Source of the DNA: Gemmatirosa kalamazoonensis
GTDB lineage: Bacteria; Gemmatimonadota; Gemmatimonadetes; Gemmatimonadales; Gemmatimonadaceae
Reading direction: 5' to 3'
Assembly: GCF_000522985.1 (NCBI RefSeq)
Contig: NZ_CP007128.1
Span: 1,968,220-2,032,219 of the forward strand
Length of the DNA stretch: 64,000 bases
Below are positions 8,930 to 19,893 of this stretch, in pieces. The notes beneath the pieces are model-generated. The model did no database searches. It saw nothing but the letters and a program-made list of their open reading frames with translations, and was not told the DNA's origin. The position numbers and the translations under genes were made by a program. The stretch's first letter is position 1; each line of letters opens with the position of its first letter.

Positions 8930-10993
8930 TCAGTCGCCGGCCATGGCGGGCGCCAGCACCGGTGCGTCGACGGTGGCGCGAGGCAGCGTGAGCGTGAAGC
9001 ACGACCCGCGTCCGATGCGGCTCGCCACCGCGAGATCGCCGCCCATGCCGCGCGCGAGATCGCGGCTGATCGCGAGCCCCAGCCCGACGCCCTCGCGCAC
9101 GTTCGTGAGCGACCGATCGAGCTGCACGAACGGCTCGAAGATCTGCGCCTGCTTCTCGTCGGGGATGCCGACGCCGGTGTCGCGCACGCTGATCTCGATC
9201 CTCGCGTCGTCCAGCGCCCGCGCGCCGATCACGACGGACCCGCCGGCCGGCGTGTACCGGATCGCGTTCGACAGCAGGTTGAGCAGGATCTGCCGGAGCT
9301 TCTCGCCGTCCGCCATCGCGGCGAGGCCCGTGGTGCAGGGCACGTACTCCATCACGAGCCCGCTCGCCGACGCCTGCGGCCCGACGAGCGCGTCGAGCCC
9401 CGCGAGCACCGCATCGATCGCCACCGGCGCGAGCTGGTACGAGACGTCGCCGCGCTCGATGCGGCTCAGGTCGAGGATCGCGCTCACGAGCCCGAGCAGA
9501 TGCTGCTGGCTCACCCGGATCCGGTCGAGGTCGCGCCGCTGGTCGTCGGTGACGGGCCCGTGGATGCCGAGCTCCATGAGCTCCGCGTAGCCGCCGATCG
9601 CGTTCAGCGGGGTGCGGAGCTCGTGGCTCATCGTCGCCAGGAATGCCGACTTCGCGCGGCTCGCCGTCTCGGCCACCTCGCGCGCGGTCAGCAGCTCCGT
9701 GTTGGACCGGGCCAGGGCGACGTTGGCCGCGCTGGCCTCCGCCGACTCCCGCTCGAGTGCGGCGCGCATGGCCGAGATCTCCTCCGCCATGTGGTTGAAG
9801 CTCGTCGCCAGCCGCGCGATCTCGTCGTCGCCCGACGCCCGTGCGCGGGCCTCGTAGTCGCCGCGGGCGAGCGACTCGGCCGCCGCCGTGAGCGACGCGA
9901 TGGGCCGGGTGATGCGCCGGCTGATCCCCCACGTGATCACGGCACCGAGGGCGAGGAGCGCGAGACTGACGCCGGCGAGCGTGAGGACGATCGCGCGCGG
10001 CCGTGCGAGAACGCGCCGCTGCGCCAGCTCGAACACGATGACGAGCGGGGTCGCCGTGACGCCCGCTTCGGCGGTGAGGACCGGACCGACGTCCGGGCGG
10101 GTGAGCGCGACGCCGCGCGCGGTCGACTCGCGCCGCGGGGCCGTCGCCGGGTCGCCCGCCAGCGTCGACCAGAAGCCGCCATCGCGGTTCCGGTAGTACG
10201 CCGTCACCGAGTCGCCGGCGAGCTCGCGGATCGTCTGGTTGATGCGGCCGGCGGCGGCGATGCGCCGCTGCTGGACGAGGTAGCCCAGCGGGACGCCCTT
10301 CTCGAGCACCGGCGCCACCACCCAGTAGTGCACGCGCCCATGCGAGGCATAGAGCGCCCCGAGGAGCAGCGAGTCCCGGCGGACCGTCTTGCCGAGGACC
10401 GCGTCGAGCCCCTCGTGGGGGACCGGGATCGCGCGCGCGTCGGCCGAGTCGACGAAGTCGCCCTCGACGGCTCGCTGGCGAACCATGGCGCGCAGGTCGG
10501 TGCCGACGAAGGCGACGCGCTGGCCGTGGGCGGTCCACAGCTCCACCGGCATCCCCGAGTCCGCGGGCGAGACCAGTCGCTGCAGCGCCGCGAGGACCTC
10601 CGAGTCGGCCCCCGCGGTGTCGGTCGCCGTGGGCCGCACGGCGCGCTCGCGAAGCGCGCGCCGGACCGCGCTGTCCGCCGCGACGTCGCGGTACCGCGCG
10701 CGCCCCAGCCGGATGCTGGTCTCGGCGACGGTGGCGATCTCCCTGGAGGCACGCCGCAGTCGCTCGGCGGCGACCGAGGTGGCCGAGCGGGCGAGCGTGG
10801 CGTACGTGACCCCGAGGGCGGCGGCCAGCACGAGCGCCAGCACGCCGGACATCAGCACGGGCAGCCGCCACTCGAGGGAGCGGGAGCGGCGCGGCGGCGA
10901 CGGTGCGCGGGGTGGGGACGCGGAGGCGGGACTCACGGGGCAGCGGAGAGGCGAGGCAGAACGCAACCTGGCGGCGTCCTGTGCACTGGACAA
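8930..10993 (-). CDS. membrane sensor histidine kinase with HAMP
   Basis: A 687-residue transmembrane histidine kinase. A proline- and arginine-rich N-terminus leads to helix 1 (about 43-68). A periplasmic sensor region of about 270 residues follows, then helix 2 (about 335-360), a HAMP linker (RRITRPIASLTAAAESLARG) and HisKA. The phosphoacceptor is His457 in MSHELRTPLNAIGGYAEL. HATPase boxes follow: NLLSNAIRYTP, DTGVGIPDEK and GVGLGLAISRDLA. The sensor resembles the double-Cache architecture in length, but I see no diagnostic motif. It lies just upstream of the sigma gene with an 11-base gap, an uncommon pairing because no response regulator is adjacent. The start could be internal to the Pro/Arg-rich stretch. 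Confidence 0.9.
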   Translation of the reverse strand: MSSAQDAARLRSASPLRCPVSPASASPPRAPSPPRRSRSLEWRLPVLMSGVLALVLAAALGVTYATLARSATSVAAERLRRASREIATVAETSIRLGRARYRDVAADSAVRRALRERAVRPTATDTAGADSEVLAALQRLVSPADSGMPVELWTAHGQRVAFVGTDLRAMVRQRAVEGDFVDSADARAIPVPHEGLDAVLGKTVRRDSLLLGALYASHGRVHYWVVAPVLEKGVPLGYLVQQRRIAAAGRINQTIRELAGDSVTAYYRNRDGGFWSTLAGDPATAPRRESTARGVALTRPDVGPVLTAEAGVTATPLVIVFELAQRRVLARPRAIVLTLAGVSLALLALGAVITWGISRRITRPIASLTAAAESLARGDYEARARASGDDEIARLATSFNHMAEEISAMRAALERESAEASAANVALARSNTELLTAREVAETASRAKSAFLATMSHELRTPLNAIGGYAELMELGIHGPVTDDQRRDLDRIRVSQQHLLGLVSAILDLSRIERGDVSYQLAPVAIDAVLAGLDALVGPQASASGLVMEYVPCTTGLAAMADGEKLRQILLNLLSNAIRYTPAGGSVVIGARALDDARIEISVRDTGVGIPDEKQAQIFEPFVQLDRSLTNVREGVGLGLAISRDLARGMGGDLAVASRIGRGSCFTLTLPRATVDAPVLAPAMAGD

Positions 10994-11018
10994 GCGTGCG
11001 CGCCTCCCGGGCGCCGCC

Positions 11019-14000
11019 TCAGCGCCCGCGCTGCGCGTCCGCCGGCGCGTCGCGCACGGCGACGACGTTGTCCGCGCCGTCGCGGTCGATCAGCTTGTGG
11101 AACGGATCGATGCCGGCGCGGGTCGGCTGCCGCGGCACGATCACGCGGATCGTCTGCCTGCCGCCGTGGATGCGGTGGCGCTTGAGGTAGAGCGGCGCGC
11201 CGCTGCCCGCGTCGGCGGCGAAGACGCCGATCTCCACGACGTCGTCCATCGGCGTCTCGGTCTCGTGGCCGACGCTGTCGGCGCGCAGCTTCCTCGCCGT
11301 CACGTCGAGCGTCACCTCGTAGGCGCCCGTGCCCGTCGGCCGCACGGACGCACGCTGCGTCTTCACGTCCCACAGCGTCACCGTCTCGAACAGATCGGTG
11401 AGCAGGTACCGCAGCGAGTCGGGCGTCACGGCGCGGAGCTCGGCGAGCAGGTCGCGCGACGTCGGGTAGGGCGGCCCGGCATCGCGGTGCTGCTCGAGGA
11501 AGCGTCGCAGCACGCCGTTCACGGTCGCCTCGCCGAGGTGGTCGCGCAGCGTGTACATGGCGACCGCGCCCTTGCCGTACGCGATGTGCGGATGGTCCTC
11601 GACGTCGAGCAGCGGAACGTCGCGCGAGAACTCGGCCCGCCGCTGGAGATAGCGGTCCAGCTGATAGGCGTAGACCTGGCGCGCGGCGTCCGGTCCGAAC
11701 GTCCCCTCGGTCACGAGCATCGCGCTGTAGTTCGCGAGCGTCTCGGAGAGGAACGCGCGGCCGCGCACGTTCGCGCCTCGCAGCTGGCCGCCCCACCACT
11801 GGTGCGCGACCTCGTGCGCGGTGCCGAAGAACGCCTGGTCGAACTGCCCCTGCCTGGCGCGCGTGATGAAGAAGTCCTCGGCGAACAGCACCGCGCCCGG
11901 AAACGCGCGGCCGCCGCGCAGGCTGTACGGCGGGATCTCGACGATGCGCAGATCCGGGAACCGATACGGCCCGAACGTGGTCGTGTAGTAGTCGAGCGAC
12001 GCCTTCATGCCGTGGACGATCGGGTCGAGGCTCGCGCCGTGCGCCGGGTGATGGAGGATCTGCAGCGCGACATCGTGCCACCGGTCGTCGCGCACGGCGT
12101 AGCGCGCGGAGAACACGGACGTGGCGAACCGCGTGGGCACGTCGGTGCCGTAATGGAAGTAGCGCCGGGCGCCCTGCTTCCAGCTCCTGCGCAGCACGCC
12201 CGGCACGACCGCGATCTGGTCCGCGGCGGTGCTCACGACCGTCTCGACGCGCACGCGCGGATCCTCGTTGCGCACGTCGTCGTCGTCGGCCGTCGCTCCG
12301 ACGTCGTCGGGATTCGGCATGACCGCGCGCCGCTGGAGACCGAACCGCTTCCGCGCCGCGCCGTCGGACAGCTCGAACCGCGGCTGATAGCCGACGAACG
12401 GCAGCCACCGGCGATCGAAGTACGTGCCGTTGTCGACCACCGACGTCGCGATGTCCCGGCTCCGGAAGCCGCGCGGCCGATACGCCACGTCGAACGTGAG
12501 GCGCAGCGAGTCGCCGGGCGCGAGCGCACGCTGCAGCGCGAGGATCCGGTAGCCGTGCGCGTCGTCCACGAGCGCCGTCGTCGACGCGCGATCGAGCGAC
12601 ATCGACCGCGCGTCGATGTCCGGATCGAGGACGACGTGCACGGAGTCGATCGCGGCGCCGGTGCGGTTCACCAGGCGATACGAGCCGCGCGCGTCGACGG
12701 CCGGCGCATGCGGGTACACGTCGAGGCGCAGATCGACCGCGGCGATGCTCGGCTGCGGCGCGTCCGCGAACCGCCCGTACAGCCGCTCGTACTCGGCCTG
12801 CGGCCGTCCCGTGTCGGCCGCGGCGGAGTTCGCGTTCAGCACGTGCGTGTCGTAGAACACGAAGCCGCCTAACGCGACGATCAGCGCCGCCGCCACCCCG
12901 GCCGCGCGGGCCGTCGCGCCGCGGAGCCGCGCACGCGCGAGCGCGAAGCGATGCCCCACGCCGGGCTCGCGGCCGCGCACCCAGAACAGCACCGCGACGA
13001 CGCCGAGCAGCAGCGCCCACGCGGCCCAGTACAGCTTGAACCACGTCCACGGACGGAGGAACGGGCCGAAGCCGTTCATGTCCGTGTACGTCCAGCGCGG
13101 GCCGCTGTCGAAGACCGCGAGATACGACCATCCGAGCGGACCGGCGGCGAGGCCGAGCACGCACCCGACCAGCGCGACGATGTGCCCGACGTACTTCTGA
13201 TTCACGAGCACGTGCACCGTCATCGCGAGCGCGGCGAGCAGCACGTCGTGCACGAGGTTGAGGCCGAACAGCACGCGGACGTACAGTCCGAGCTCGAACC
13301 GGTAGTAGCCCTGCAGCGCCTGGAGCAGGATGCCGCCGACCATGAACGCGGCGTGGAATGCCACGATGATCGCGACGAGCGCCAGGAAGCGGCCGCCCAG
13401 CGCGTTGCCGGTCGGCACCGGCATGGCATCCGCGATCTCGGCCGCGCCGACCTCGCGGTTCTTCCATACCAGCTCGCCCGCGTAGAGCGCGATGACGAGC
13501 CACGGGATGATGATGCTTCGCTCCGACAGGACCTTGGCCACCACGAGGTGCGTGACCGGCCACGTGGACGTGTCGAACACGGTGTCGCCCACGTTCCAGC
13601 CCCACAGCAGCACGAGGCCGATGGCCGCGATGAACGCCACGGGGAACGCGCGTCCCGACATCACCTCGGTCAGCGACTGACGCGCGACGGCGAGCATCTG
13701 GCGCACGCGCGTCCACGACCCGAACACGCCCGCGATGCGCGGAACCGTCAGCGGCGACTGCCGCTCCGACGGCGCGACCGGCGGCGCGTCCACGATCGCT
13801 CGCCGCGCGCGCCCGCGGCCCTCGCCGCCGGCGTGCGCGAAGCGGAACCGCCGGTGCAGCACGGCGAGCACGCCCGACGCGATCGCGAGCCAGAGCACGC
13901 GGTTCCACAGCATCATCGGCGGGAAGCCGACGAGCCGCGCGTTGCGCTCGGCGGGCGTCCAGTACCGCGTCAGCGCGAGCAGCGCGTTGATGCCGAGAGG

Positions 14001-14623
14001 ATCGCACAGCGTCGACAGCATCGGGCTCTCGATGCCGTTCCAGTAGTTCGCGGCGACGATGTACCCGATGAAGAAGCCCGCCGCGCCGAGGTACACCGGG
14101 ATCGCCTGCCGCGTGAGCGTGCCGATCGCGAACAGGATCGCGCCGACCAGCACGAGGTTCGGCAGCAGGAACAGCAGCAGCGGCTGCACGTACGCGGCGA
14201 GGCGGAGCGGGCCTAACGCATCCGGCTCGAAGTGGCGCACCATCGTGGCGGCCGCGTTCCCGAGCGGGATCGCGACGACGACGATGGCGTTCACCGCCAG
14301 CGTCGCGAGGTACCGGCCGCCGAGGTACTCGGCCTTCCGGAGCCGTGTCGTGTAGAGCAGCGGATCCATGCCGTCGGCGACGTCGCGGATGGCCGCGTCG
14401 CCGAACAGCGCCGCCGAGACGAGCAGCCCGAACAGGCCACCGAACAGCACGACGCCGTGGGCGATCCGTGGCGCCGCGTTCACGTGCACCGCGTCGCCGC
14501 CCCCCGACTCGGCGGCGGCGCCGAGGCTCACGAACCCCATGAACAGCAGGAACGCCGCGTAGATCCACGTCGAGGGACTGCGAAGGCGGTACGCGAGCTC
14601 GTAGCGAAAGACCGTGCGCAGCC

Positions 14624-14627
<4 letters not shown>
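11019..14627 (-). CDS. ABC-2 permease fused to M1-family metallopeptidase
   Basis: A 1202-residue fusion. Residues 1 to about 570 contain two blocks of membrane helices typical of ABC-2 exporters, separated by a cytoplasmic linker near 270-320. The C-terminal half is an M1 (aminopeptidase N/leukotriene hydrolase) module with the zinc site HEVAHQWWGGQ at about 938-948 and the third ligand in LSETLANYSAM about 20 residues later. The GTG at 14627 overlaps the TGA of the ATPase gene as GTGA, so permease and ATPase are co-translated. The peptidase would face the periplasm and could process a peptide exported or extracted by the transporter. Proteins of this architecture occur in several phyla, but their substrate is not established. 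No regulator is linked. Confidence 0.92.
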
Positions 14628-15520
<893 letters not shown>

Positions 15521-15542
15521 GGGTCCGGGCGCGGGGAGGGCG

Positions 15543-15566
15543 GCAAAGGGCTTTGCAACGTAAAGT
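15543..15566. promoter_or_regulatory. inverted repeat and GTAAAGT word between divergent genes
   Basis: GCAAAG (15543-15548) and CTTTGC (15551-15556) form a perfect 6-base inverted repeat with a GG spacer, followed by GTAAAGT (15560-15566). The region is AT-richer than its surroundings and lies 23 bases upstream of the ABC ATPase start. The GTAAAGT half-site also occurs in the palindrome at the DUF4173 start. A common regulator is possible but not shown. Confidence 0.35.
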
Positions 15567-15633
15567 CAGGGCATCGGCCGGGCAAGCGGGCGACCGCCGC
15601 CCTCTTGTGGGACGCGTGACCGTCCCGCATTCG

Positions 15634-16887
15634 ATGAGCATGGAGCTCATGCAGGCACCGCCCGCGACGCGCGAGCGCGTCCACGCCACGCCCGTCTACA
15701 CGCCCGTCGTCACGCCGCCGCCGTCCCGGCGCGTGGTGTCGCTCGACGCGTTCCGCGGCTTCACGATGCTGTTCATGGCGTCGGAGATCCTGCGCATCCC
15801 CGCGGTGACGGAGAAGCTCCCCGGCGCCGGCGCGCACCTCGTCGGCCGCCTGCTCGACCACGTGGAGTGGACCGGCTTCGTGCCGTGGGACCTGATCCAG
15901 CCGGCGTTCATGTTCATGGTGGGCGTCGCGCTCCCGTTCTCGGTGGCGAGCCGGCGCGCGAAGGGCGAGCCGTTCGGGGCCCAGCTCCGGCACGCCGTGA
16001 GGCGCGCGGTGATCCTGATCGCGTTGGGCATCTTCCTCCGCTCGCAGACGCGCCCGCAGACGTACTTCACGTTCGAGGACGTGCTGACGCAGATCGGCCT
16101 CGGCTACGTCGCGCTGTTCCTCCTCGCGTACGCGCGACCGCGCACGCAGTGGGCGACGGCGGCGGCCATCCTCGTCGCGTACTGGGCGGCGTTCGCGCTC
16201 TACCCGACGCCGCCGGCGGGATTCGACACCGCCACCCTGGGCGTGCCGGCGGACTGGCCGCACCACCTCACGGGGTTCGCCGCGCACTGGGACAAGAACA
16301 CGAACCTCGCCAACCGCGTGGACCAGTGGTTCCTGAACCTGTTCCCGCGCGAGCGGCCGTTCCTGTTCAACCGCGGCGGCTACACGACGCTGAACTTCGT
16401 CCCGTCACTCGCCACGATGATCTTCGGCCTGCTCGCGGGCGGGCTGCTGCGCCGCTCCGAGCCGGCGCACTCGAAGGCGCGCCGGCTCGTCGGCTACGGC
16501 CTCGCGGGCATCGCGTTGGGCGCCGCGCTTCACGCGCTCGGCGTCTGTCCGCTCGTGAAGCGCATCTGGACGCCGTCGTGGGCGGTGTTCAGCGCCGGCT
16601 GGTCCGCGGTCTTCCTGGCGGCATGGTACTACGTCGTCGACGTGCGCGGCCACACCCGCTGGACGTTCCCGCTCGTCGTCGTGGGCACGAATTCCATCGC
16701 GATGTACGTGCTCGTGCACGTCGGCGAGAAGTACACGGCGGAGGCGCTGCGCATCCACCTCGGCACGGCGATCTTCGACGCGCTCGGCGCGCCGTACCGG
16801 CCGATCCTCGTCGGCGCGGCCACGCTCGCGGTGTTCTGGCTCGTGCTGTTCTGGATGTACCGGCGCCGGATCTTCATCCGCATCTGA
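15634..16887 (+). CDS. DUF5009/NagX-like transmembrane acyltransferase-type protein
   Basis: A 417-residue membrane protein with about ten helices. The opening motif RVVSLDAFRGFTMLFM is the hallmark of the heparan-alpha-glucosaminide N-acetyltransferase-like group (DUF1624/DUF5009, often called NagX in bacteria). This group is thought to transfer acetyl groups across the membrane to amino sugars. Further family-like stretches are PWDLIQPAFMFMVG and TTLNFVPSLATMIFGLLAG. The start at 15634 gives a hydrophilic leader of about 30 residues; another ATG six bases later or an upstream GTG at 15622 would serve equally. The amidohydrolase gene follows after eight bases, so the two are probably co-transcribed. 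Confidence 0.85.
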   Translation: MSMELMQAPPATRERVHATPVYTPVVTPPPSRRVVSLDAFRGFTMLFMASEILRIPAVTEKLPGAGAHLVGRLLDHVEWTGFVPWDLIQPAFMFMVGVALPFSVASRRAKGEPFGAQLRHAVRRAVILIALGIFLRSQTRPQTYFTFEDVLTQIGLGYVALFLLAYARPRTQWATAAAILVAYWAAFALYPTPPAGFDTATLGVPADWPHHLTGFAAHWDKNTNLANRVDQWFLNLFPRERPFLFNRGGYTTLNFVPSLATMIFGLLAGGLLRRSEPAHSKARRLVGYGLAGIALGAALHALGVCPLVKRIWTPSWAVFSAGWSAVFLAAWYYVVDVRGHTRWTFPLVVVGTNSIAMYVLVHVGEKYTAEALRIHLGTAIFDALGAPYRPILVGAATLAVFWLVLFWMYRRRIFIRI

Positions 16888-16895
16888 GCGCCGAC

Positions 16896-17978
16896 GTGCG
16901 CCGCGGCCGCCTAACGCTGCTCCGTCTCGCCGCCGCGTGCGCCGCGGCGTGCGCCCCGCGGGCGGCGCCGGAGCGCGCCGTGCCGCCCGCCGACGTCCGC
17001 GCGCTCCCGAAGGTCGACGTGCACGCGCACTACCGCACCGACCACCCGGACCTCGTGCCCGCGCTCCAGGCGTGGAACGCGCGGGCGGTGCTCGTGAACG
17101 TCACCGGCGGCGAGCCGCGCGAGATCGCGCACAAGTGGGCCGACTTCCAGGCGCTGCGCGGCGCGCACCCGGATCGCTTCTTCGTCGTCGCGACGTTCGA
17201 TCCGTTCCGCATCGACGAGCCGGACTTCGCGGCGAACGTCGTCGCGCAGCTCCGCGCCGACATCGCCGCCGGCGCGAAGGGCGTGAAGGTGTGGAAGGAC
17301 ATCGGCATGGAGGTGAAGGACGCATCGGCGCGCTACGTGCAGATCGACGACCCCCGATTCCAGCCGATCTGGGACTTCCTCGCCGCGCGACGCATCCCGG
17401 TGATGGCGCACATCGCCGAACCGCTCGCCGCGTGGCAGCCGCTGACCGAATCGAGCCCGCACTTCTGGTACTACAGTCACAACCCGCAGTATCACGCGTA
17501 TGCGCACCCGGAGATCCCGCGGCACGAAGCGATCATCGCGGCGCGCGATCGATGGCTGGCGCGCAACCCGACGTTGACCGTGGTCGCGATGCACCTGGCG
17601 AGTCTGGAGTACGACGTGGACGAAGTCGCGCGGCGGCTGGACGCGTACCCGAACCTCTACGTCGAGACGGCGGCGCGCATCAACGATCTCGCGATGCAGC
17701 CGAGCGAGAAGGTGCGCGCGTTCATGATCCGCTATCAGGACCGCGTGATGTGGGGCACCGACTTCGGCGAGGGCTCGGTGAGCCGCGCCGGGCTCGAGAC
17801 GGCGTTCGATCAGCACTGGCGCTACTACGCGAGCGCCGACACCGTGACGCTCGGGAGTCGACAGAGCTGGCATCGCACGGTGCGCGGGCTCGCGCTGCCG
17901 CGTGTGGTGCTCGAGAAGTTCGCGCACCGGAACGCCGAGCGCGTGCTCGCGCTCCCCGCGGCCGGAGCGCGTCCATGA
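16896..17978 (+). CDS. exported amidohydrolase (Amidohydro_2-like)
   Basis: A 360-residue TIM-barrel amidohydrolase with a short hydrophobic leader containing Cys (AAACAAACAP), so it may be a lipoprotein. Candidate metal ligands are DVHAHY near residue 40, VMAHIAEP, VVAMHLAS and WGTDFGEG. This set fits the ACMSD/TIM-like branch of metal-dependent hydrolases and decarboxylases, which act on carboxylic or lactone substrates. The GTG at 16896 is chosen because it precedes the signal peptide and lies eight bases after the upstream stop. A copy of GCCTAACG falls at 16909 in the leader, encoding Leu-Thr. The 3' end overlaps the next gene by ATGA. Confidence 0.85.
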   Translation: MRRGRLTLLRLAAACAAACAPRAAPERAVPPADVRALPKVDVHAHYRTDHPDLVPALQAWNARAVLVNVTGGEPREIAHKWADFQALRGAHPDRFFVVATFDPFRIDEPDFAANVVAQLRADIAAGAKGVKVWKDIGMEVKDASARYVQIDDPRFQPIWDFLAARRIPVMAHIAEPLAAWQPLTESSPHFWYYSHNPQYHAYAHPEIPRHEAIIAARDRWLARNPTLTVVAMHLASLEYDVDEVARRLDAYPNLYVETAARINDLAMQPSEKVRAFMIRYQDRVMWGTDFGEGSVSRAGLETAFDQHWRYYASADTVTLGSRQSWHRTVRGLALPRVVLEKFAHRNAERVLALPAAGARP

Positions 17979-18463
17979 CGGGCGCGCTCCGAGTCGTCCC
18001 GCCGCTGCTCGCCGTCGCGCTCGCGCTGCCGCCGCGCGCGGTCGCGCAGTCCGCCTCGCCGGCGCGTCCCGCGCTCGGTGCGCTGCTCGGCGGCGCGGCC
18101 GGGGTGCTCGTCGGCGGCACCGCCGGCGCGTTCGTCGGCGGCAACCGGTGCGGCGAGCCCGCGAACTCCGACACGTGCATGCTGATCGAGGGGATCGCGA
18201 CGGGCGCCGCCATCGGCTACACGTTGGGCATCCCCGTCGGCGCGCACCTGCTGAACCGCCGCCGCGGCGACCTGCGTATGTCGCTCGCCGCGAGCGCGGC
18301 GCTCGCCGCGGCCGGCTACGGCGTGCTGCGCGCCAGCGGCGTGCGCTGGAACGGCGGCACCACCCCGCGCCAGCGCCGGGTCGCCGCCGTGGTGGTGGTC
18401 TCGGTGCCGGTGCTGCAGTACCTCGCCACCACCGCGATCGAGACGGCGACCGGACGCCGTTAG
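17975..18463 (+). CDS. exported glycine-zipper-like protein, function unknown
   Basis: A 162-residue protein with a Sec signal peptide (cleavage after AVAQ, about residue 25). Glycine-rich segments follow (ALLGGAAGVLVGGTAGAFVG), similar to glycine-zipper membrane-interacting regions. There are two Cys residues in NRCGEPANSDTCM and a hydrophobic C-terminus. I do not recognise a family. Such proteins usually insert in or line the outer membrane. The ATG overlaps the amidohydrolase stop as ATGA, giving a three-gene unit with the acyltransferase-like gene. The stop TAG is part of a CGTTAGGC word (18458-18465), and a large hairpin follows 15 bases later. Confidence 0.75.
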   Translation: MTGALRVVPPLLAVALALPPRAVAQSASPARPALGALLGGAAGVLVGGTAGAFVGGNRCGEPANSDTCMLIEGIATGAAIGYTLGIPVGAHLLNRRRGDLRMSLAASAALAAAGYGVLRASGVRWNGGTTPRQRRVAAVVVVSVPVLQYLATTAIETATGRR

Positions 18464-18477
18464 GCGCACCCGTCCGG

Positions 18478-18616
18478 GACTCCACGTACGTGTTTCCAGA
18501 GGACTGAAGAGGGACTGAAGGAGGACTGAAGAAGGAGAACACCAGCAGAGTTGTTAGTCCTTCTTCAGTCCTCCTTCAGTCCCTCTTCAGTCCTACAAGA
18601 CGACGTACGTGGAGTC
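18478..18616. terminator. large hairpin with tandem-repeat arms between convergent genes
   Basis: The outer arms GACTCCACGTACGT (18478-18491) and ACGTACGTGGAGTC (18603-18616) are perfectly complementary. Inside them, 18500-18536 and 18558-18594 form a perfect 37-base stem with a 21-base loop. Each inner arm is built from three copies of GGACTGAAG at 11-base spacing. It lies between two genes pointing at each other and probably serves as a bidirectional terminator, but its size and internal repetition exceed a normal terminator. Confidence 0.9.
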
Positions 18617-18635
18617 GTGAGCGGCGCTCACGGCT

Positions 18636-19850
18636 TCACGGCTTCGGCGCGATGCGCCACAGCTCCCCGTTGTCCGCGTCGGTCACGACGTAGAGCGCGC
18701 CGTCGGGCCCCTGCTTCACGTCGCGGATGCGCTGGTTGCGGTCGGTGAGCAGCGCCTCCTCACCGACGACGCGGTCGTTCGCGAGCACGAGCCGCGTGAG
18801 CCGCATGCCGGCGAGGCCGCCGACGAACAGGTTCCCCTTCCACGCCGGGAACAGGTTCCCCGTGTACACCTGCGCGCCCGACGGCGCGATGTTCGGATCC
18901 CAGAAGTACACCGGCTGCTCGAGCCCCGCGGCCGCCGTCCCCTGGTTCGGGATCGGCTGGCCGGAGTACTCGATGCCGTACGCGATGAGCGGCCAGCCGT
19001 AGTTCTTCCCCTTCTGGATCAGGTTCACCTCGTCGCCGCCGCGCGTGCCGTGCTCGATCTCCCACAGCTTGCCGTCCGGCCCGAACGTGAGCGCCTGCAC
19101 GTTGCGGTGGCCGAGCGACCAGATCTCGGGAAGCGCGCCCTGTCGGCCGACGAACGGGTTGTCGCGCGGTGCCGAGCCGTCGGGCGCGATGCGGATCACC
19201 TTGCCGAGGTGCGCGTCGAGCTGCTGCGCCCAGTGGCGCATCGGCATGTCGGAGCGCTCGCCGAAGCTCGCGTACAGCATCCCGTCGGGCCCGAACGCGA
19301 TGCGCGACCCGAAGTGCATCGTGCCGTCGTACGTCGGCTGCACGCGGAAGATCACGCGCAGGTCGTCGAGCCGACGGCGGTCGGGAGAGAGCACGGCGCG
19401 GGCGATGCTCGTGCCGTTGCCGTCGCCGCGCGGCTCCGAGAAGCTGAAGAAGATCGTGCGGTCGGTGGCGAAGCTCGGGCTCAGCGCGACGTCGAGCAGC
19501 CCGCCCTGGCCACGCGCGTCCACGCCGGGCAGTCCGGCGATCGGTGGGTTCAGCTTCCCGTCGGCGTTCACGATGCGGAGGCGCCCCGGCTTCTCCGTCA
19601 CGAGGAACGTCCCGTCCGGCAGCGGCTCCACCGACCACGGCTTCTCGAGGCGCCGCGCGACGACGGTGACGTCGTAGGCGACGTTCGACGTGGCGGCGCA
19701 CGCGCGGTACTGCGCGGCGAACGCCGGCTGCTGCCCGCTCGCGTTCGCGGCGCGCGTCTCGAGTGGCGTGCAGTCCTTGCTGACCGGCTGGGCGACGAGC
19801 GGCGAAGCCGCGGCGGCGGCGAGGAGAACGGCGGTGCGGAGGTGTCGCAT
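18636..19850 (-). CDS. exported PQQ-dependent sugar dehydrogenase-like protein
   Basis: A 404-residue secreted beta-propeller protein of the GSDH (glucose/sorbosone dehydrogenase) family. A signal peptide ending LVAQ precedes the mature start. Family signatures include KPWSVEPLPDGTFLVTEKPGRL, DGTMHFGSRIAFGPDGMLY (His and Arg near the quinone site), PEIWSLGHRNVQAL, EHGTRGGDEVNLI and KNYGWPLIAYG. Such enzymes oxidise aldose sugars in the periplasm with PQQ and pass electrons to the respiratory chain. No PQQ-synthesis gene lies in the window, so the cofactor would come from elsewhere in the genome. The ATG at 19850 is chosen because the signal peptide begins there; a longer frame upstream adds only hydrophilic residues. 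Confidence 0.9.
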   Translation of the reverse strand: MRHLRTAVLLAAAAASPLVAQPVSKDCTPLETRAANASGQQPAFAAQYRACAATSNVAYDVTVVARRLEKPWSVEPLPDGTFLVTEKPGRLRIVNADGKLNPPIAGLPGVDARGQGGLLDVALSPSFATDRTIFFSFSEPRGDGNGTSIARAVLSPDRRRLDDLRVIFRVQPTYDGTMHFGSRIAFGPDGMLYASFGERSDMPMRHWAQQLDAHLGKVIRIAPDGSAPRDNPFVGRQGALPEIWSLGHRNVQALTFGPDGKLWEIEHGTRGGDEVNLIQKGKNYGWPLIAYGIEYSGQPIPNQGTAAAGLEQPVYFWDPNIAPSGAQVYTGNLFPAWKGNLFVGGLAGMRLTRLVLANDRVVGEEALLTDRNQRIRDVKQGPDGALYVVTDADNGELWRIAPKP

Positions 19851-19893
19851 GAAGTCGCTCGCGGTCGGAGGGCGTGTGGTGTCTCGCATCATC

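Noticed and set aside
18478-18616. CRISPR-like repeats from the GGACTGAAG copies
   Set aside because: Only three short copies per arm at 11-base spacing, arranged as inverted arms of one hairpin, with no spacers or cas genes.
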